DNA from: Prevotella sp.
GTDB lineage: Bacteria > Bacteroidota > Bacteroidia > Bacteroidales > Bacteroidaceae
DNA length: 54,471 nt
NCBI GenBank assembly: GCA_017395215.1
Contig: JAFPVW010000003.1
Span: forward strand, 1-54,471
Direction: 5' to 3'
This document shows positions 11,299-19,614 of this stretch, in pieces. Made by a program: the position numbers and the translations under genes. The notes beneath the pieces were generated by a model, which worked only from the letters and a program-made list of their open reading frames with translations, had not been told where the DNA came from and did not search any database. Positions within the stretch are counted from its first letter, which is position 1. Each line of letters begins with the position of its first letter.

Positions 11299-11942
11299 TT
11301 GAAGTAATCTGTCAACTGTCCGGCCAAGGCGACCAGAGCCTCTGTGTCGTTATTGCCATAGCGCTGCCAGACGGCCTGGCAGGGCAACAGCAGCGGACTG
11401 AATGTCACGTCGCGGCGGTTCAGGTAGGGATCGCAGTGCTGGAACACATCCAGCAGCTCCACCACGTCATCCGCACCAATCCCCAACAGCTTTGCCAGTT
11501 CTTTCACCTCTGGCGTCTCGCCGACCATGGTGGCTGGCGTCAGGCGGAAGTAGAGGTCGAGCACCATGATGAGCATCACCGGCATCAGCCGCTCATTCTC
11601 GGGAAGCGGCTGCCAGTCTTTCTCCCACGTCTCGTTAAGGTCGACCCCCTCATAGAATTCGTCGGCGCGCCCGAAGCCTTTCATCTCGCGCAGCAGTCGG
11701 GCCGCGCGGGCCAGCTTGGTCGCATTGCCGCTATAGGTTTTCCAGATACGCTCTACACGCGGTGTCTCCAGCGTTGCTATCTCCTGCATCTTTGTCAAAA
11801 GAGCCTGTGGGTGGATATGCAGCTCCAGTCCCAGCTGAACCATTTCACGACTGTAGAGAGGCTTGACACCGACGGGTCGGCGCAGGTAAGCCTGCATCAG
11901 CAGCAGCCAGTAGTCGTCTTGCCATTGGGTTTTTCTTGCCAT
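11295..11942 (-). CDS. Conserved hypothetical protein upstream of rpoN
   Basis: 215 aa, soluble, no signal peptide, mostly helical; contains RKTQWQDDYWLLLMQAYL at the start and an acidic/aromatic middle. I do not recognise a characterised domain. ATG at 11942 is chosen because it follows the promoter and the sequence upstream is an intergenic AT-rich stretch; a longer frame to 12155 would run back through the divergent phosphatase gene. First gene of the eight-gene operon and coupled to rpoN by an ATGA overlap, so a role tied to sigma-54 is possible but unproven. Confidence 0.8.
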   Translation of the reverse strand: MARKTQWQDDYWLLLMQAYLRRPVGVKPLYSREMVQLGLELHIHPQALLTKMQEIATLETPRVERIWKTYSGNATKLARAARLLREMKGFGRADEFYEGVDLNETWEKDWQPLPENERLMPVMLIMVLDLYFRLTPATMVGETPEVKELAKLLGIGADDVVELLDVFQHCDPYLNRRDVTFSPLLLPCQAVWQRYGNNDTEALVALAGQLTDYFK

Positions 11943-11960
11943 AACTGAACAATTTGTGTG

Positions 11961-11968
11961 CAAAGATA
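11961..11968 (-). promoter_or_regulatory. Promoter of the rpoN-ispG-comF operon
   Basis: Minus-strand TATCTTTG (TAnnTTTG) 18 bp upstream of the first ATG at 11942. It is the only clear promoter before eight genes that are separated by no more than 12 bp. Confidence 0.6.
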
Positions 11969-12013
11969 GGAAATAATTACGAATTACGCGTAATGAAATA
12001 TGAATTATTTTCG

Positions 12014-12021
12014 TACCTTTG
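12014..12021 (+). promoter_or_regulatory. Promoter of the histidine-phosphatase gene
   Basis: TACCTTTG fits the Bacteroidetes -7 box, 21 bp before the ATG at 12043. It is divergent from the promoter at 11961, with about 45 bp between the two boxes. Confidence 0.6.
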
Positions 12022-12042
12022 CACGCAAAATGGAAAATAGTT

Positions 12043-13329
12043 ATGAGAAAGGTGCTGTTTTTTCTTTCTTTGGTGGCACTCCTGCCAACTGTCACTGCCC
12101 AGACGGCCAAGGTGGAGATTGCTAAAAACGTGCGAATCACGGCTAACCGAAACATGGCCTACATGATTCCGAAGAAGCAGCAGACGCCAGCTCCTCCCGG
12201 TATGAAGCCTTTCTACGTCAGTCACTTCGGGCGTTGCGGTTCCCACTATCTTGACGAAGCCACAGACTATGACTATCCGTACAACACACTGCTCCGCGCC
12301 GCGTCGCTCGGGAAGCTGACGCCTATGGGGAGAACTGCCCTACAGCGCATACAGAGAATCAGGGACGACGCCCGGGAACGCCTTGGCGAACTGACACCGC
12401 TGGGTCATGAACAGCAGAAGCAGATTGCCCGTCGCATGTATGAGCGTTTCCCCGAGGTTTTTGCCGGCGACGCCCACATCGATGCCAGGAGCACACTATC
12501 GGTACGCAGCATCCTGTCGATGGAGAGCATGCTCCAGCAACTGCTCATGCTGAACCCCAAGTTGCAGGTCAGCCATGATGCCACGCGCCGCGACCAGTAC
12601 TACATGTCACCCACCGACACTCTGTTCACTCTCCATGCCACGGAGCCGTCGGTGACAGAACCTTACCAGGAATTCTGCAAGCGCCACGACACTTCCGACA
12701 AACTGATGAAGCTTTTATTCAGCGATGCCGACTACGTGAGAAGCGAGGTCGACGCTTCGCGCTTCAACGTCTCTTTCTTCAAGCTGGCGTCGCATCTGCA
12801 GAACACCGACCTGAGCAATCGCCTGACACTGTACGACACGTTCTCCGACGACGACCTCTATGAGAACTGGCTGTGCGACAATGCCCTCTCGTACGTTACC
12901 TACGCCTCATCACCGCTGAACGGCGGGCGTCAGCCCTTCGTGCAGCGTGAACTGCTGCGGCAGATCATCTACGAGGCCGACAGTTGCGTCAGCAACGGGA
13001 AACCCTGTGCCACGCTGCGATTCGGCCACGACTCGGCAGTGCTCTCCCTGGCCTGCCTGCTCGACCTGAACGACTGCGGTCAGCAGATTGCCGACCTCGA
13101 CCAGCTGGACCGTAAAGGGTGGCATGACTACAAACTGAACCCCATGGCAGCCAACATCCAGTTTGTCTTCTACCATCGCATGCAGAACGACGACGACGTT
13201 TACTTCAAGGTGTTGCTCAACGAGGAAGAGGCCACACTGCCCCTCAAGTCAACCAAGGGGGCCTACTACCGTTGGAACGAATTCAGGGAACGCTATCTGA
13301 AACTCCTCAACAGTTACCAGGAGCCGTAG
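12043..13329 (+). CDS. Secreted histidine-phosphatase (HAP/MINPP clade) homologue with altered catalytic motif
   Basis: 428 aa with signal peptide (MRKVLFFLSLVALLPTVTAQ). The fold is that of Bacteroidales histidine-type phosphatases related to MINPP phytases, which release phosphate from inositol phosphates or other phosphoesters in the periplasm. Expected catalytic motif is RHGxR; here residues 64-68 read RCGSH (in VSHFGRCGSHYL), so the phospho-accepting His is Cys65 and the second Arg is His68. The C-terminal proton-donor motif GHD is intact at 328-330 (RFGHDSAV). Later HAP-like text LTPMG and LTPLGHEQQ is preserved. ATG at 12043 gives the signal peptide; an upstream in-frame ATG at 12019 overlaps the promoter. 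Could be a pseudoenzyme or an enzyme with changed chemistry. Confidence 0.85.
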   Translation: MRKVLFFLSLVALLPTVTAQTAKVEIAKNVRITANRNMAYMIPKKQQTPAPPGMKPFYVSHFGRCGSHYLDEATDYDYPYNTLLRAASLGKLTPMGRTALQRIQRIRDDARERLGELTPLGHEQQKQIARRMYERFPEVFAGDAHIDARSTLSVRSILSMESMLQQLLMLNPKLQVSHDATRRDQYYMSPTDTLFTLHATEPSVTEPYQEFCKRHDTSDKLMKLLFSDADYVRSEVDASRFNVSFFKLASHLQNTDLSNRLTLYDTFSDDDLYENWLCDNALSYVTYASSPLNGGRQPFVQRELLRQIIYEADSCVSNGKPCATLRFGHDSAVLSLACLLDLNDCGQQIADLDQLDRKGWHDYKLNPMAANIQFVFYHRMQNDDDVYFKVLLNEEEATLPLKSTKGAYYRWNEFRERYLKLLNSYQEP

Positions 13330-13344
13330 CTCATCCACATATAA

Positions 13345-14055
13345 CTATGCCAGCGTGTGCTGGTCGAGGAATCTCGACACGTCGTCCTTATAGTTCTCCG
13401 AGATGGGGACGGCATCCTTGCCGTACATGATGCGCTGGCGGTCTACCGTACTGATATTGGTCATGTGCGCAATATAGGAGCGGTGTGTGCGCAGAAACTC
13501 AGGTCGCGGCAGCAGTTCCTCAAGTCGCTTCATGTTGATGAGCGACATGATGCGCTCGCCGTCTTTCAGGCAGATGCGTACATAGTCCTTCACGCCTTCA
13601 ATGTAAAGAATGTCATCGAACATGATGCGCACCAGGCGGTAGTCGCTCTTGACAAATATGAAACGGTCTTCACGCGTGACCACCCGCTGACTCTGCGTAG
13701 AGAACCACTCCAGCGCATTATTGACGGTTGCAGCAAAGGTCTCGAAGCTAATGGGCTTCAGCAGGTAGTCGAAGGCAGACACTTTGTAGCCGTCGATGGC
13801 ATACTGCTTAAAGGCAGTGGTAAAGACGATGCGCGTCTGCTTGGGTATGAGCCTTGCGAACTCCATGCCCGACAGTTCAGGCATCTGGATGTCCAGGAAC
13901 AGCAGGTCGACGGGCGCGCTGCGCAGTCCGGCCATGGCGGTCAGCGCACTGTTGTAGATTCCCGTCAGTTTCAAGCTCGGCATTTCCTTAACGTAACTCT
14001 CCAGAAGCTGGGCGGCCAGTGGCTCGTCGTCGATGATTGCACAAGTCAGTGTCAT
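13345..14055 (-). CDS. LytTR-family response regulator
   Basis: 236 aa. Receiver domain (residues 1-120) has acidic pocket IIDDEP, phosphoacceptor Asp55 in LFLDIQMP, and the conserved Lys in LLKPIS. The C-terminal LytTR DNA-binding domain (about 135-236) includes YIEGVKDYVRI and FLRTHRSYI. Coupled to the sensor kinase 7 bp upstream, forming a LytS/LytT-type system. Target genes unknown; the OPT transporter directly upstream in the same direction is a candidate. Confidence 0.93.
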   Translation of the reverse strand: MTLTCAIIDDEPLAAQLLESYVKEMPSLKLTGIYNSALTAMAGLRSAPVDLLFLDIQMPELSGMEFARLIPKQTRIVFTTAFKQYAIDGYKVSAFDYLLKPISFETFAATVNNALEWFSTQSQRVVTREDRFIFVKSDYRLVRIMFDDILYIEGVKDYVRICLKDGERIMSLINMKRLEELLPRPEFLRTHRSYIAHMTNISTVDRQRIMYGKDAVPISENYKDDVSRFLDQHTLA

Positions 14056-14062
14056 AGTCGTA

Positions 14063-15028
14063 TTAGTCTGTTTTTTGTTTTTGTGTGATTATCAAGTGTG
14101 AGTAATAGACCGCCCGGTCGGCTGACAGTCCATAGTCCCAACGGTAATGGTCAGGATAGGTCAGTTGCAGGCGTTTCTGCACCTGTGTCAGCCCGATGCC
14201 GTGACCACTTTCGTCATTTGCTCTCTTCGGGTGGTTCGAGTTCTCGATGCAGAAGTCGATTTGTTCTTTGTCTGCCTTTAGGCTGATGTTGATAAAGCTC
14301 TCGAGGGTGGGACTGATGCCGTGCTTGAAAGCGTTCTCCACCAACGGTATCAGAATGAGCGGAGCTATCTTTACGTCATTCCGTGCCTGACTGGCATCGA
14401 AGTTTACCTTTACCGACTCCGGCAGCCGGATCTTCATCAGCTTGATATAGCTCTCAATAAACTTCACCTCGTCCTCCATCTGTACCTCCTCCTCCATGTT
14501 GTCGTAGAGCATGTGGCGCAGCATGGCCGACAACTGCTGGATGGCCTCTTGGGCGCGCCGTGTGTCGAAAGCCGTCAGGGCATAGATGTTGTTCAGCGTG
14601 TTCAGCAGGAAGTGGGGGTTCATCTCGTAGCGTAGGTTGCTCAATTCGGCACCGGCGCGCGCGGCGTTGGCCTCCAAGCGTGCCTCCACGGACGCCTGCC
14701 ACAGCGATCCCAACTTCATCGAGACGGCTATCATCACGGCCACTGCCAGATTGAACACATAGCCCCTGCCCACGCCCAACCAATAGTGCATCAGGGCAGC
14801 AAGCCCTGTCACCAATATGCAGTTAACCACCCAGACCAGCGTCTTGCGCCCCTGCATATAGTAGCGAGGCGTCAGCCACAGGAAGTTCAGATAGAAGACG
14901 GCAATGACTGCTGTTGTCGGAATGAGCGACAACGGATAATCCACTTGCCGGAATGTCATTGGCAACAGGAACAGCACTCCCCACGTGGCCAGATGCGACA
15001 GAAAGGTGATGAGGTGGCTCTTCGTCAT
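14063..15028 (-). CDS. LytS-like sensor histidine kinase (His_kinase family)
   Basis: 321 aa. Four hydrophobic segments in residues 1-110 form a membrane sensor region with no large periplasmic domain. A coiled coil leads to the phosphoacceptor His139 in EMNPHFLLNTLNNIYAL, followed by the ATPase domain (LILIPLVENAFKHGI N box, GHGIGLTQVQKRL G box). Starts 3 bp after the OPT transporter stop, suggesting one operon: transporter, kinase, regulator. Confidence 0.93.
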   Translation of the reverse strand: MTKSHLITFLSHLATWGVLFLLPMTFRQVDYPLSLIPTTAVIAVFYLNFLWLTPRYYMQGRKTLVWVVNCILVTGLAALMHYWLGVGRGYVFNLAVAVMIAVSMKLGSLWQASVEARLEANAARAGAELSNLRYEMNPHFLLNTLNNIYALTAFDTRRAQEAIQQLSAMLRHMLYDNMEEEVQMEDEVKFIESYIKLMKIRLPESVKVNFDASQARNDVKIAPLILIPLVENAFKHGISPTLESFINISLKADKEQIDFCIENSNHPKRANDESGHGIGLTQVQKRLQLTYPDHYRWDYGLSADRAVYYSHLIITQKQKTD

Positions 15029-15031
15029 TCG

Positions 15032-17029
15032 TCAGCGGCTCTGCTTAGGCTTAGTGGCCAGGATAAAGTAGATAATCAGCAGGACGTAGGCTATCAGTGA
15101 GCAGACCTCGCTCAGCGGGTTCGCCAGCCACGACTCGCTGACAGGGTTGAAGCCGCCGAAGCGCAGCAGCGCACTCACCACACCCATCAGGGCGCCGCCG
15201 GCAATGAAGCCGCTGGCCAGGAGCGTGCCCTTCTCGCCACGAGCCTCGTTCACCGCCTTATCCTTCGACCGCGTAGTAACATACCAGTTGATGGCACCGC
15301 CGACGACCAACGGCACGTTCAGCTCCATCGGGATGAACATACCCAGTGCGAAGGCCAGAGCCGGCACCTTGCAGAGCGTCAGCACCACGGCCAGCAGGGC
15401 ACCGATGGCATAGAGCAGCCACGGGGCGCCGACGCCGTTCATCAGCGGGTCGATGACCGCCGCCATCGCGTTGGCCTGCGGGGCGGCCAGCTGCCCGGAG
15501 GCGAAGCCGTAGGTCTCGTTCAGCAGCATCATCACGCCGCCGACGGTAGCCGCTGAGACCAGCGTACCCAGAAACTTCCACGTCTCCTGCTTCCTCGGCG
15601 TCGTGCCGAGCCAGTAGCCTATCTTCAGGTCGGTGATGAACGCCCCGGCCATGGCCAGTGCCGTACACACTACGCCGCCCATAATCAGGGCAGCCACCAT
15701 GCCGCTGGTGCCGTTCAGACCCACGCCCACCATGACCACCGAGGCCAGGATGAGCGTCATCAGCGTCATGCCGCTGACGGGGTTCGACCCCACGATGGCG
15801 ATGGCGTTAGCCGCTACCGTCGTAAAGAGGAACGCGATGACCGCCACCAGCACAATGGCCACCAGTGCCTGCAGCATGTTGCCGTCCATCACGCCGAACC
15901 AGAAGAACAGGAACGTCAGCACGATGGTCACTATCGACGCAATGGCAATGAACCGGAACGGCAGGTCCTTGCTCGTTCGCTGCGACTTCGTCGCAGCCTC
16001 CCCGCCACCTTTCATCTCCTTGGCCGCCAGGCCCACCGCACTCTTGATGATGCCCCACGACTTGATAATACCGATGATGCCGGCCATGGCGATGCCGCCG
16101 ATGCCGATAGACTTGCCGTAGGCCTTGAATATCTCCTCAGGCGACATGTCGCCAACGGCTGTCGTGATGCTCGGGTCCCACTGGTTAAGCACGTCGCCGC
16201 CGAAGAGCAGCGCCATGCCGGGCACGATGAGCCACCACACGCTGAGCGATCCCAGCGTGATAATCAGCGCGTATTTGAAGCCGACGATATAGCCCAAGCC
16301 CAAGACGGCCGCGCCGGTGTTGATCTTGAACACCAGCTTGGCCTGGTCGGCCAGTTGCTCGCCCCAGCCGACGACGCGGCTCGTGAAGTTCTCGTTCCAC
16401 CAGCCGAAGGTGGCCACGATGAAGTCGTACAGACCGCCTGCCAGGCCGGCCATGAGCAGAGGCTTGGCCTGGTCGCCGCCCTTGGCGCCGCTGACCAGCA
16501 CCTGCGTCGTCGCCGTAGCCTCGGGGAAGGGGTACTTGCCGTGCATGTCGCTCACAAAATACTTGCGGAACGGTATGAGGAACAGAATGCCGATGATGCC
16601 GCCAAGCAGCGAGGCAATGAATATCTTCAGGAACGACGCCGACATCTCGGGATACTTTGCCTGCAGGATGTAGATGGCAGGCAGCGTGAAGATGGCACCG
16701 GCCACCACGGCACCCGAGCAGGCGCCTATCGACTGGATGATGACGTTCTCGCCCAAGGCTTTCGACCGCTTGGCCGCCGTCGACACACCCACGGCGATGA
16801 TGGCTATCGGGATGGCGGCCTCGAACACCTGCCCCACCTTCAGTCCCAGGTAGGCAGCAGCTGCCGAGAAGAGCATGGCCATCAGCACACCCCACGTCAC
16901 CGACCACGCGTTCACCTCGGGATACTGGCCGCGCGGCGACATCAGCGGCTCGTAAGTCTCACCCTCCTTCAGTTCGCGAAAGGCATTCTCCGCCAACTGT
17001 GTCTTGATTTCGTATTCTTTTTCTTCCAT
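15032..17029 (-). CDS. OPT-family oligopeptide transporter
   Basis: 665-aa polytopic inner-membrane proton-coupled transporter, roughly 15 hydrophobic segments. Family signatures include the N-terminal LGLKVGQVFEAAIPIAI and KYPFPEATATTQVLVSG, and NPVSGMTLMTLI in the middle. Substrates in bacteria are thought to be short peptides or metal chelates; not determinable here. Same strand and 3 bp from the kinase gene. A 17-bp gap separates it from the EnvC-like gene upstream. Confidence 0.93.
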   Translation of the reverse strand: MEEKEYEIKTQLAENAFRELKEGETYEPLMSPRGQYPEVNAWSVTWGVLMAMLFSAAAAYLGLKVGQVFEAAIPIAIIAVGVSTAAKRSKALGENVIIQSIGACSGAVVAGAIFTLPAIYILQAKYPEMSASFLKIFIASLLGGIIGILFLIPFRKYFVSDMHGKYPFPEATATTQVLVSGAKGGDQAKPLLMAGLAGGLYDFIVATFGWWNENFTSRVVGWGEQLADQAKLVFKINTGAAVLGLGYIVGFKYALIITLGSLSVWWLIVPGMALLFGGDVLNQWDPSITTAVGDMSPEEIFKAYGKSIGIGGIAMAGIIGIIKSWGIIKSAVGLAAKEMKGGGEAATKSQRTSKDLPFRFIAIASIVTIVLTFLFFWFGVMDGNMLQALVAIVLVAVIAFLFTTVAANAIAIVGSNPVSGMTLMTLILASVVMVGVGLNGTSGMVAALIMGGVVCTALAMAGAFITDLKIGYWLGTTPRKQETWKFLGTLVSAATVGGVMMLLNETYGFASGQLAAPQANAMAAVIDPLMNGVGAPWLLYAIGALLAVVLTLCKVPALAFALGMFIPMELNVPLVVGGAINWYVTTRSKDKAVNEARGEKGTLLASGFIAGGALMGVVSALLRFGGFNPVSESWLANPLSEVCSLIAYVLLIIYFILATKPKQSR

Positions 17030-17046
17030 AACCTTATTAATATAGA

Positions 17047-18726
17047 TTACCGTGACAGCCAGCGCGTGGGATTCTGAGGCGTCGTTCCGTTGCGCAACTG
17101 GAACTGCAGGATGCCCTCAGAGCCAACCGTACCCAGGGTCTGGCGCGTGCTGACGTGCTGACCGCGACGGACGCTCACCGACGAGAGGTTGGTGTAGACG
17201 GAAATGTAGCGGCCATGACGGACCATGACTCCCATCGCACCGCCGATGCTGAAGACGGCACACACCTCGCCGTCGAAGATGCTGCGCGCCTGAGCGCCCG
17301 ACTGACCTTTGATATTGATGCCTTTGTTGTCGAACTGAACGCCCTTCAGCCCTTCCACATTGTGCTGGCCGAAACCGCTGACAATGCGATAGCCTCCGGT
17401 GATGGGCATCGGCAGGCGCCCACGGTTGCTCTCGAAGTTGCCGCTCAGACGACGGTCCTCTGTCGAGACGGTGAACGACTCACGCTCCTCGCGCTCCCTT
17501 TTCTTGACCTCAGCCACCTCACGCTCATGAGCCTTGGCCTCTTCGGCGGCCTTGCGCTCAGCAGCCTTGCGGGCAGCCTCAGCCTCACGGGCAGCACGCT
17601 CGGCGGCGCGTTTCTCCTCGGCACTCTTGCGCTCGGCGGCCAGTGCCTGCTGCTTGGCACGCTCCTCGCGGGCCTTGGCCTCGGCTATGCGGCGCGCGTT
17701 TTCGCGCGCGGCAGCCTCGGCAGCGGCCTTCTTGCGGGCCAGCTCCTCGGCGCGCTTCTTGGCAGCAGCCTCAGCGGCTTTCCTGCGGGCTTCGGCCTTG
17801 GCTTCGGCCTCGGCGCGCGCCTTGGCACGTGCCACCTCCTCGGCTATGAGCTTCTCAATCTGTGCGTTGAGGGCGGCATCCTTCTTGCGCTGCTCGCTGA
17901 TAATGTTCTGTATGGTCTTCTGCTCCTTCTGCAGCGAGTTCACCACCTGCTGCTGCTCGGCCTGCTTGCCTTCCAGGTTCTTCCGTTCCTGTTCGCCGCG
18001 GTCGAGCAAGGTGTGCTTCTGCTGTTTGGTCGAGGCCATTTCGCCCTGCACTTCCTCTATCTGCTCCTTCAGCAGCATGACGGCCTCGCCCTGTGCCCGC
18101 TGGTATTGGGCATACTCGCGCGAGAAGCGCAGCCGGCGGTACATCTGTGTGAAGTTCTGGGCACTGAAGATGAACATCAGCTGGTTTTGCAGCGAGCGGT
18201 TGCGGTGCATGTAGCGCATCGACTTCAGGTAGTTCTGCTTCCGTTCGTCGAGTTTCTTTTCCAGGCTGCCCAGCTGTATGTCGAGCGTGGCAATGTTGCC
18301 GTCGATGACGTTCAGGTCGCGGCGGATGGTGTCGATGGTACGGAGTTTGTCGGCTATCTCGGTCGTGATGGCCTGCAGGTTCTCCAAGCGCTGCTTCACG
18401 TTCTTGCGATTGGCCTGCAGCTTCTGCTCCTGTTCCTTGATCTGCTTCTGCAATTGCTGACGCTGGTTCTGCAAGCCCTTGATGTTGGGCGTCTGGGGCG
18501 TCGGGGTGGCTGTCTTGCCCTTCTGTGTCGTTGTCCTTTTCTTGACGGTTGTCTTCTTGGCGGCAGTCTTCTTGACGGTTGTCTTCTTGACGGTTGTCTT
18601 CTTGGCGGCTGGCTTCCGGGCGACCGATGTTTTGACGGTCTTCCGCTGCTGCACAGTCTTCTTTGTCTGTGCAGCAGAACCCATGGCCAGGGTCAGCGCC
18701 AATAATATGATTGTCAGTCTGTTCAT
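17047..18726 (-). CDS. EnvC-like murein hydrolase activator with degenerate LytM (M23) domain
   Basis: 559 aa, secreted (signal peptide to about residue 20). Next comes a Lys/Thr tract of repeated KKTTV pentapeptides (about 37-70), a long coiled coil (about 75-300), an Ala/Glu/Arg-rich helix, and a LytM domain (about 425-559). Canonical M23 ligands are replaced: HKGID is NKGIN, the YxHLS His is Asn (VYTNLSS) and the final HxH His is Gln (LQFQLRNG). E. coli EnvC has the same type of inactive LytM domain and activates amidases allosterically; that role is the best inference here. It closes the conserved dut-TPR-DUF4292-M23 block. Confidence 0.9.
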   Translation of the reverse strand: MNRLTIILLALTLAMGSAAQTKKTVQQRKTVKTSVARKPAAKKTTVKKTTVKKTAAKKTTVKKRTTTQKGKTATPTPQTPNIKGLQNQRQQLQKQIKEQEQKLQANRKNVKQRLENLQAITTEIADKLRTIDTIRRDLNVIDGNIATLDIQLGSLEKKLDERKQNYLKSMRYMHRNRSLQNQLMFIFSAQNFTQMYRRLRFSREYAQYQRAQGEAVMLLKEQIEEVQGEMASTKQQKHTLLDRGEQERKNLEGKQAEQQQVVNSLQKEQKTIQNIISEQRKKDAALNAQIEKLIAEEVARAKARAEAEAKAEARRKAAEAAAKKRAEELARKKAAAEAAARENARRIAEAKAREERAKQQALAAERKSAEEKRAAERAAREAEAARKAAERKAAEEAKAHEREVAEVKKREREERESFTVSTEDRRLSGNFESNRGRLPMPITGGYRIVSGFGQHNVEGLKGVQFDNKGINIKGQSGAQARSIFDGEVCAVFSIGGAMGVMVRHGRYISVYTNLSSVSVRRGQHVSTRQTLGTVGSEGILQFQLRNGTTPQNPTRWLSR

Positions 18727-18738
18727 TCTCTTTTATCC

Positions 18739-19614
18739 TTAAAGCGACATAACGCGCTGAAGAATCTCCTCGACTGTCACCTCACGGTATTTGCCCGACA
18801 CTTCGGTGTAAGGCTCCCAGTCGGTCTCATGGGTGATGCTGTTCAGCTTCAGGTCCAGCTCCACTTCCTTCTTGGTGGTCTTCAGGACGATGTTCATGTC
18901 GCTGGGAAACTGGCGCTTGCCCTCTTTCAGCGGGTTGAAGCCGTCGTAGTTCCACGTCAGGCCCGTCTTGCTGCTGTTCTGGTCCTTGAACACCACCTTG
19001 GCCTGCTTGATGAGGCCGGTCGACTGACTAGCTATCCAGCTGTAGCCGAACAAGTCGGCGTCAAACCTGATGACGGCGTCGCCGTCATTGTTGGCGCTGG
19101 CGTCAAACCTGGCCATGTCGTCTTGGCTCAGGGTGGTGCGGTTGGGCTGGAACAACTCGTTCCAGAACAGGGCCTGCAGCGTGTAGAAGCTCAGTCCGTT
19201 GCGATGCAGGAAATCCACGTCGGCGTAGGGGGCCTTGATATACTGCTTGTTGATGCGGTCCATGATGAGCACATAGTCCTTGGTGAACTCCAGACGGGCG
19301 GCCTCCACCAGTCCGAACGCCATCAGCTGCAGGCGGATGACGTCGTCGCGCTTCATCTTCAGGTTGCCTGTCAGCGAGATGTCCTTGCCGCCGGAAGCGG
19401 CCACGAACTTCACCTTCGACGTGATGAACTTCGGGGGCTGGGCGGCGTTGTTGGTCCAGACCTTCTCTAAGTCAACCGACCGCGTGACGGTGGCGACGGG
19501 CGCGGTCTGGGGCGTAGTCTCCTCTGCCAGTTTCTTCTTCGAACCGCACGCTGCCAGCAGCGTCAGTAGCGTCAGGGCCAGTGTAGCCAGCTTTAGTTTG
19601 TGTGATGTCTTCAT
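18739..19614 (-). CDS. DUF4292 domain lipoprotein
   Basis: 291-aa outer-membrane-type lipoprotein: signal MKTSHKLKLATLALTLLTLL with lipobox LAAC (Cys about 23). The rest resembles the LolB/LolA-like beta fold of Bacteroidetes DUF4292 proteins; function unknown, thought to be envelope-related. I chose ATG at 19614 because it gives the lipoprotein signal and overlaps the preceding TPR stop as ATGA; a longer frame from 19695 lies inside the TPR gene. Confidence 0.88.
   Translation of the reverse strand: MKTSHKLKLATLALTLLTLLAACGSKKKLAEETTPQTAPVATVTRSVDLEKVWTNNAAQPPKFITSKVKFVAASGGKDISLTGNLKMKRDDVIRLQLMAFGLVEAARLEFTKDYVLIMDRINKQYIKAPYADVDFLHRNGLSFYTLQALFWNELFQPNRTTLSQDDMARFDASANNDGDAVIRFDADLFGYSWIASQSTGLIKQAKVVFKDQNSSKTGLTWNYDGFNPLKEGKRQFPSDMNIVLKTTKKEVELDLKLNSITHETDWEPYTEVSGKYREVTVEEILQRVMSL

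Noticed and set aside
17155-18705. 516-codon plus-strand ORF opposite the EnvC-like gene
   Set aside because: Antisense shadow of a GC-rich, Lys/Ala/Glu-rich coding region; the minus-strand protein has clear domains.
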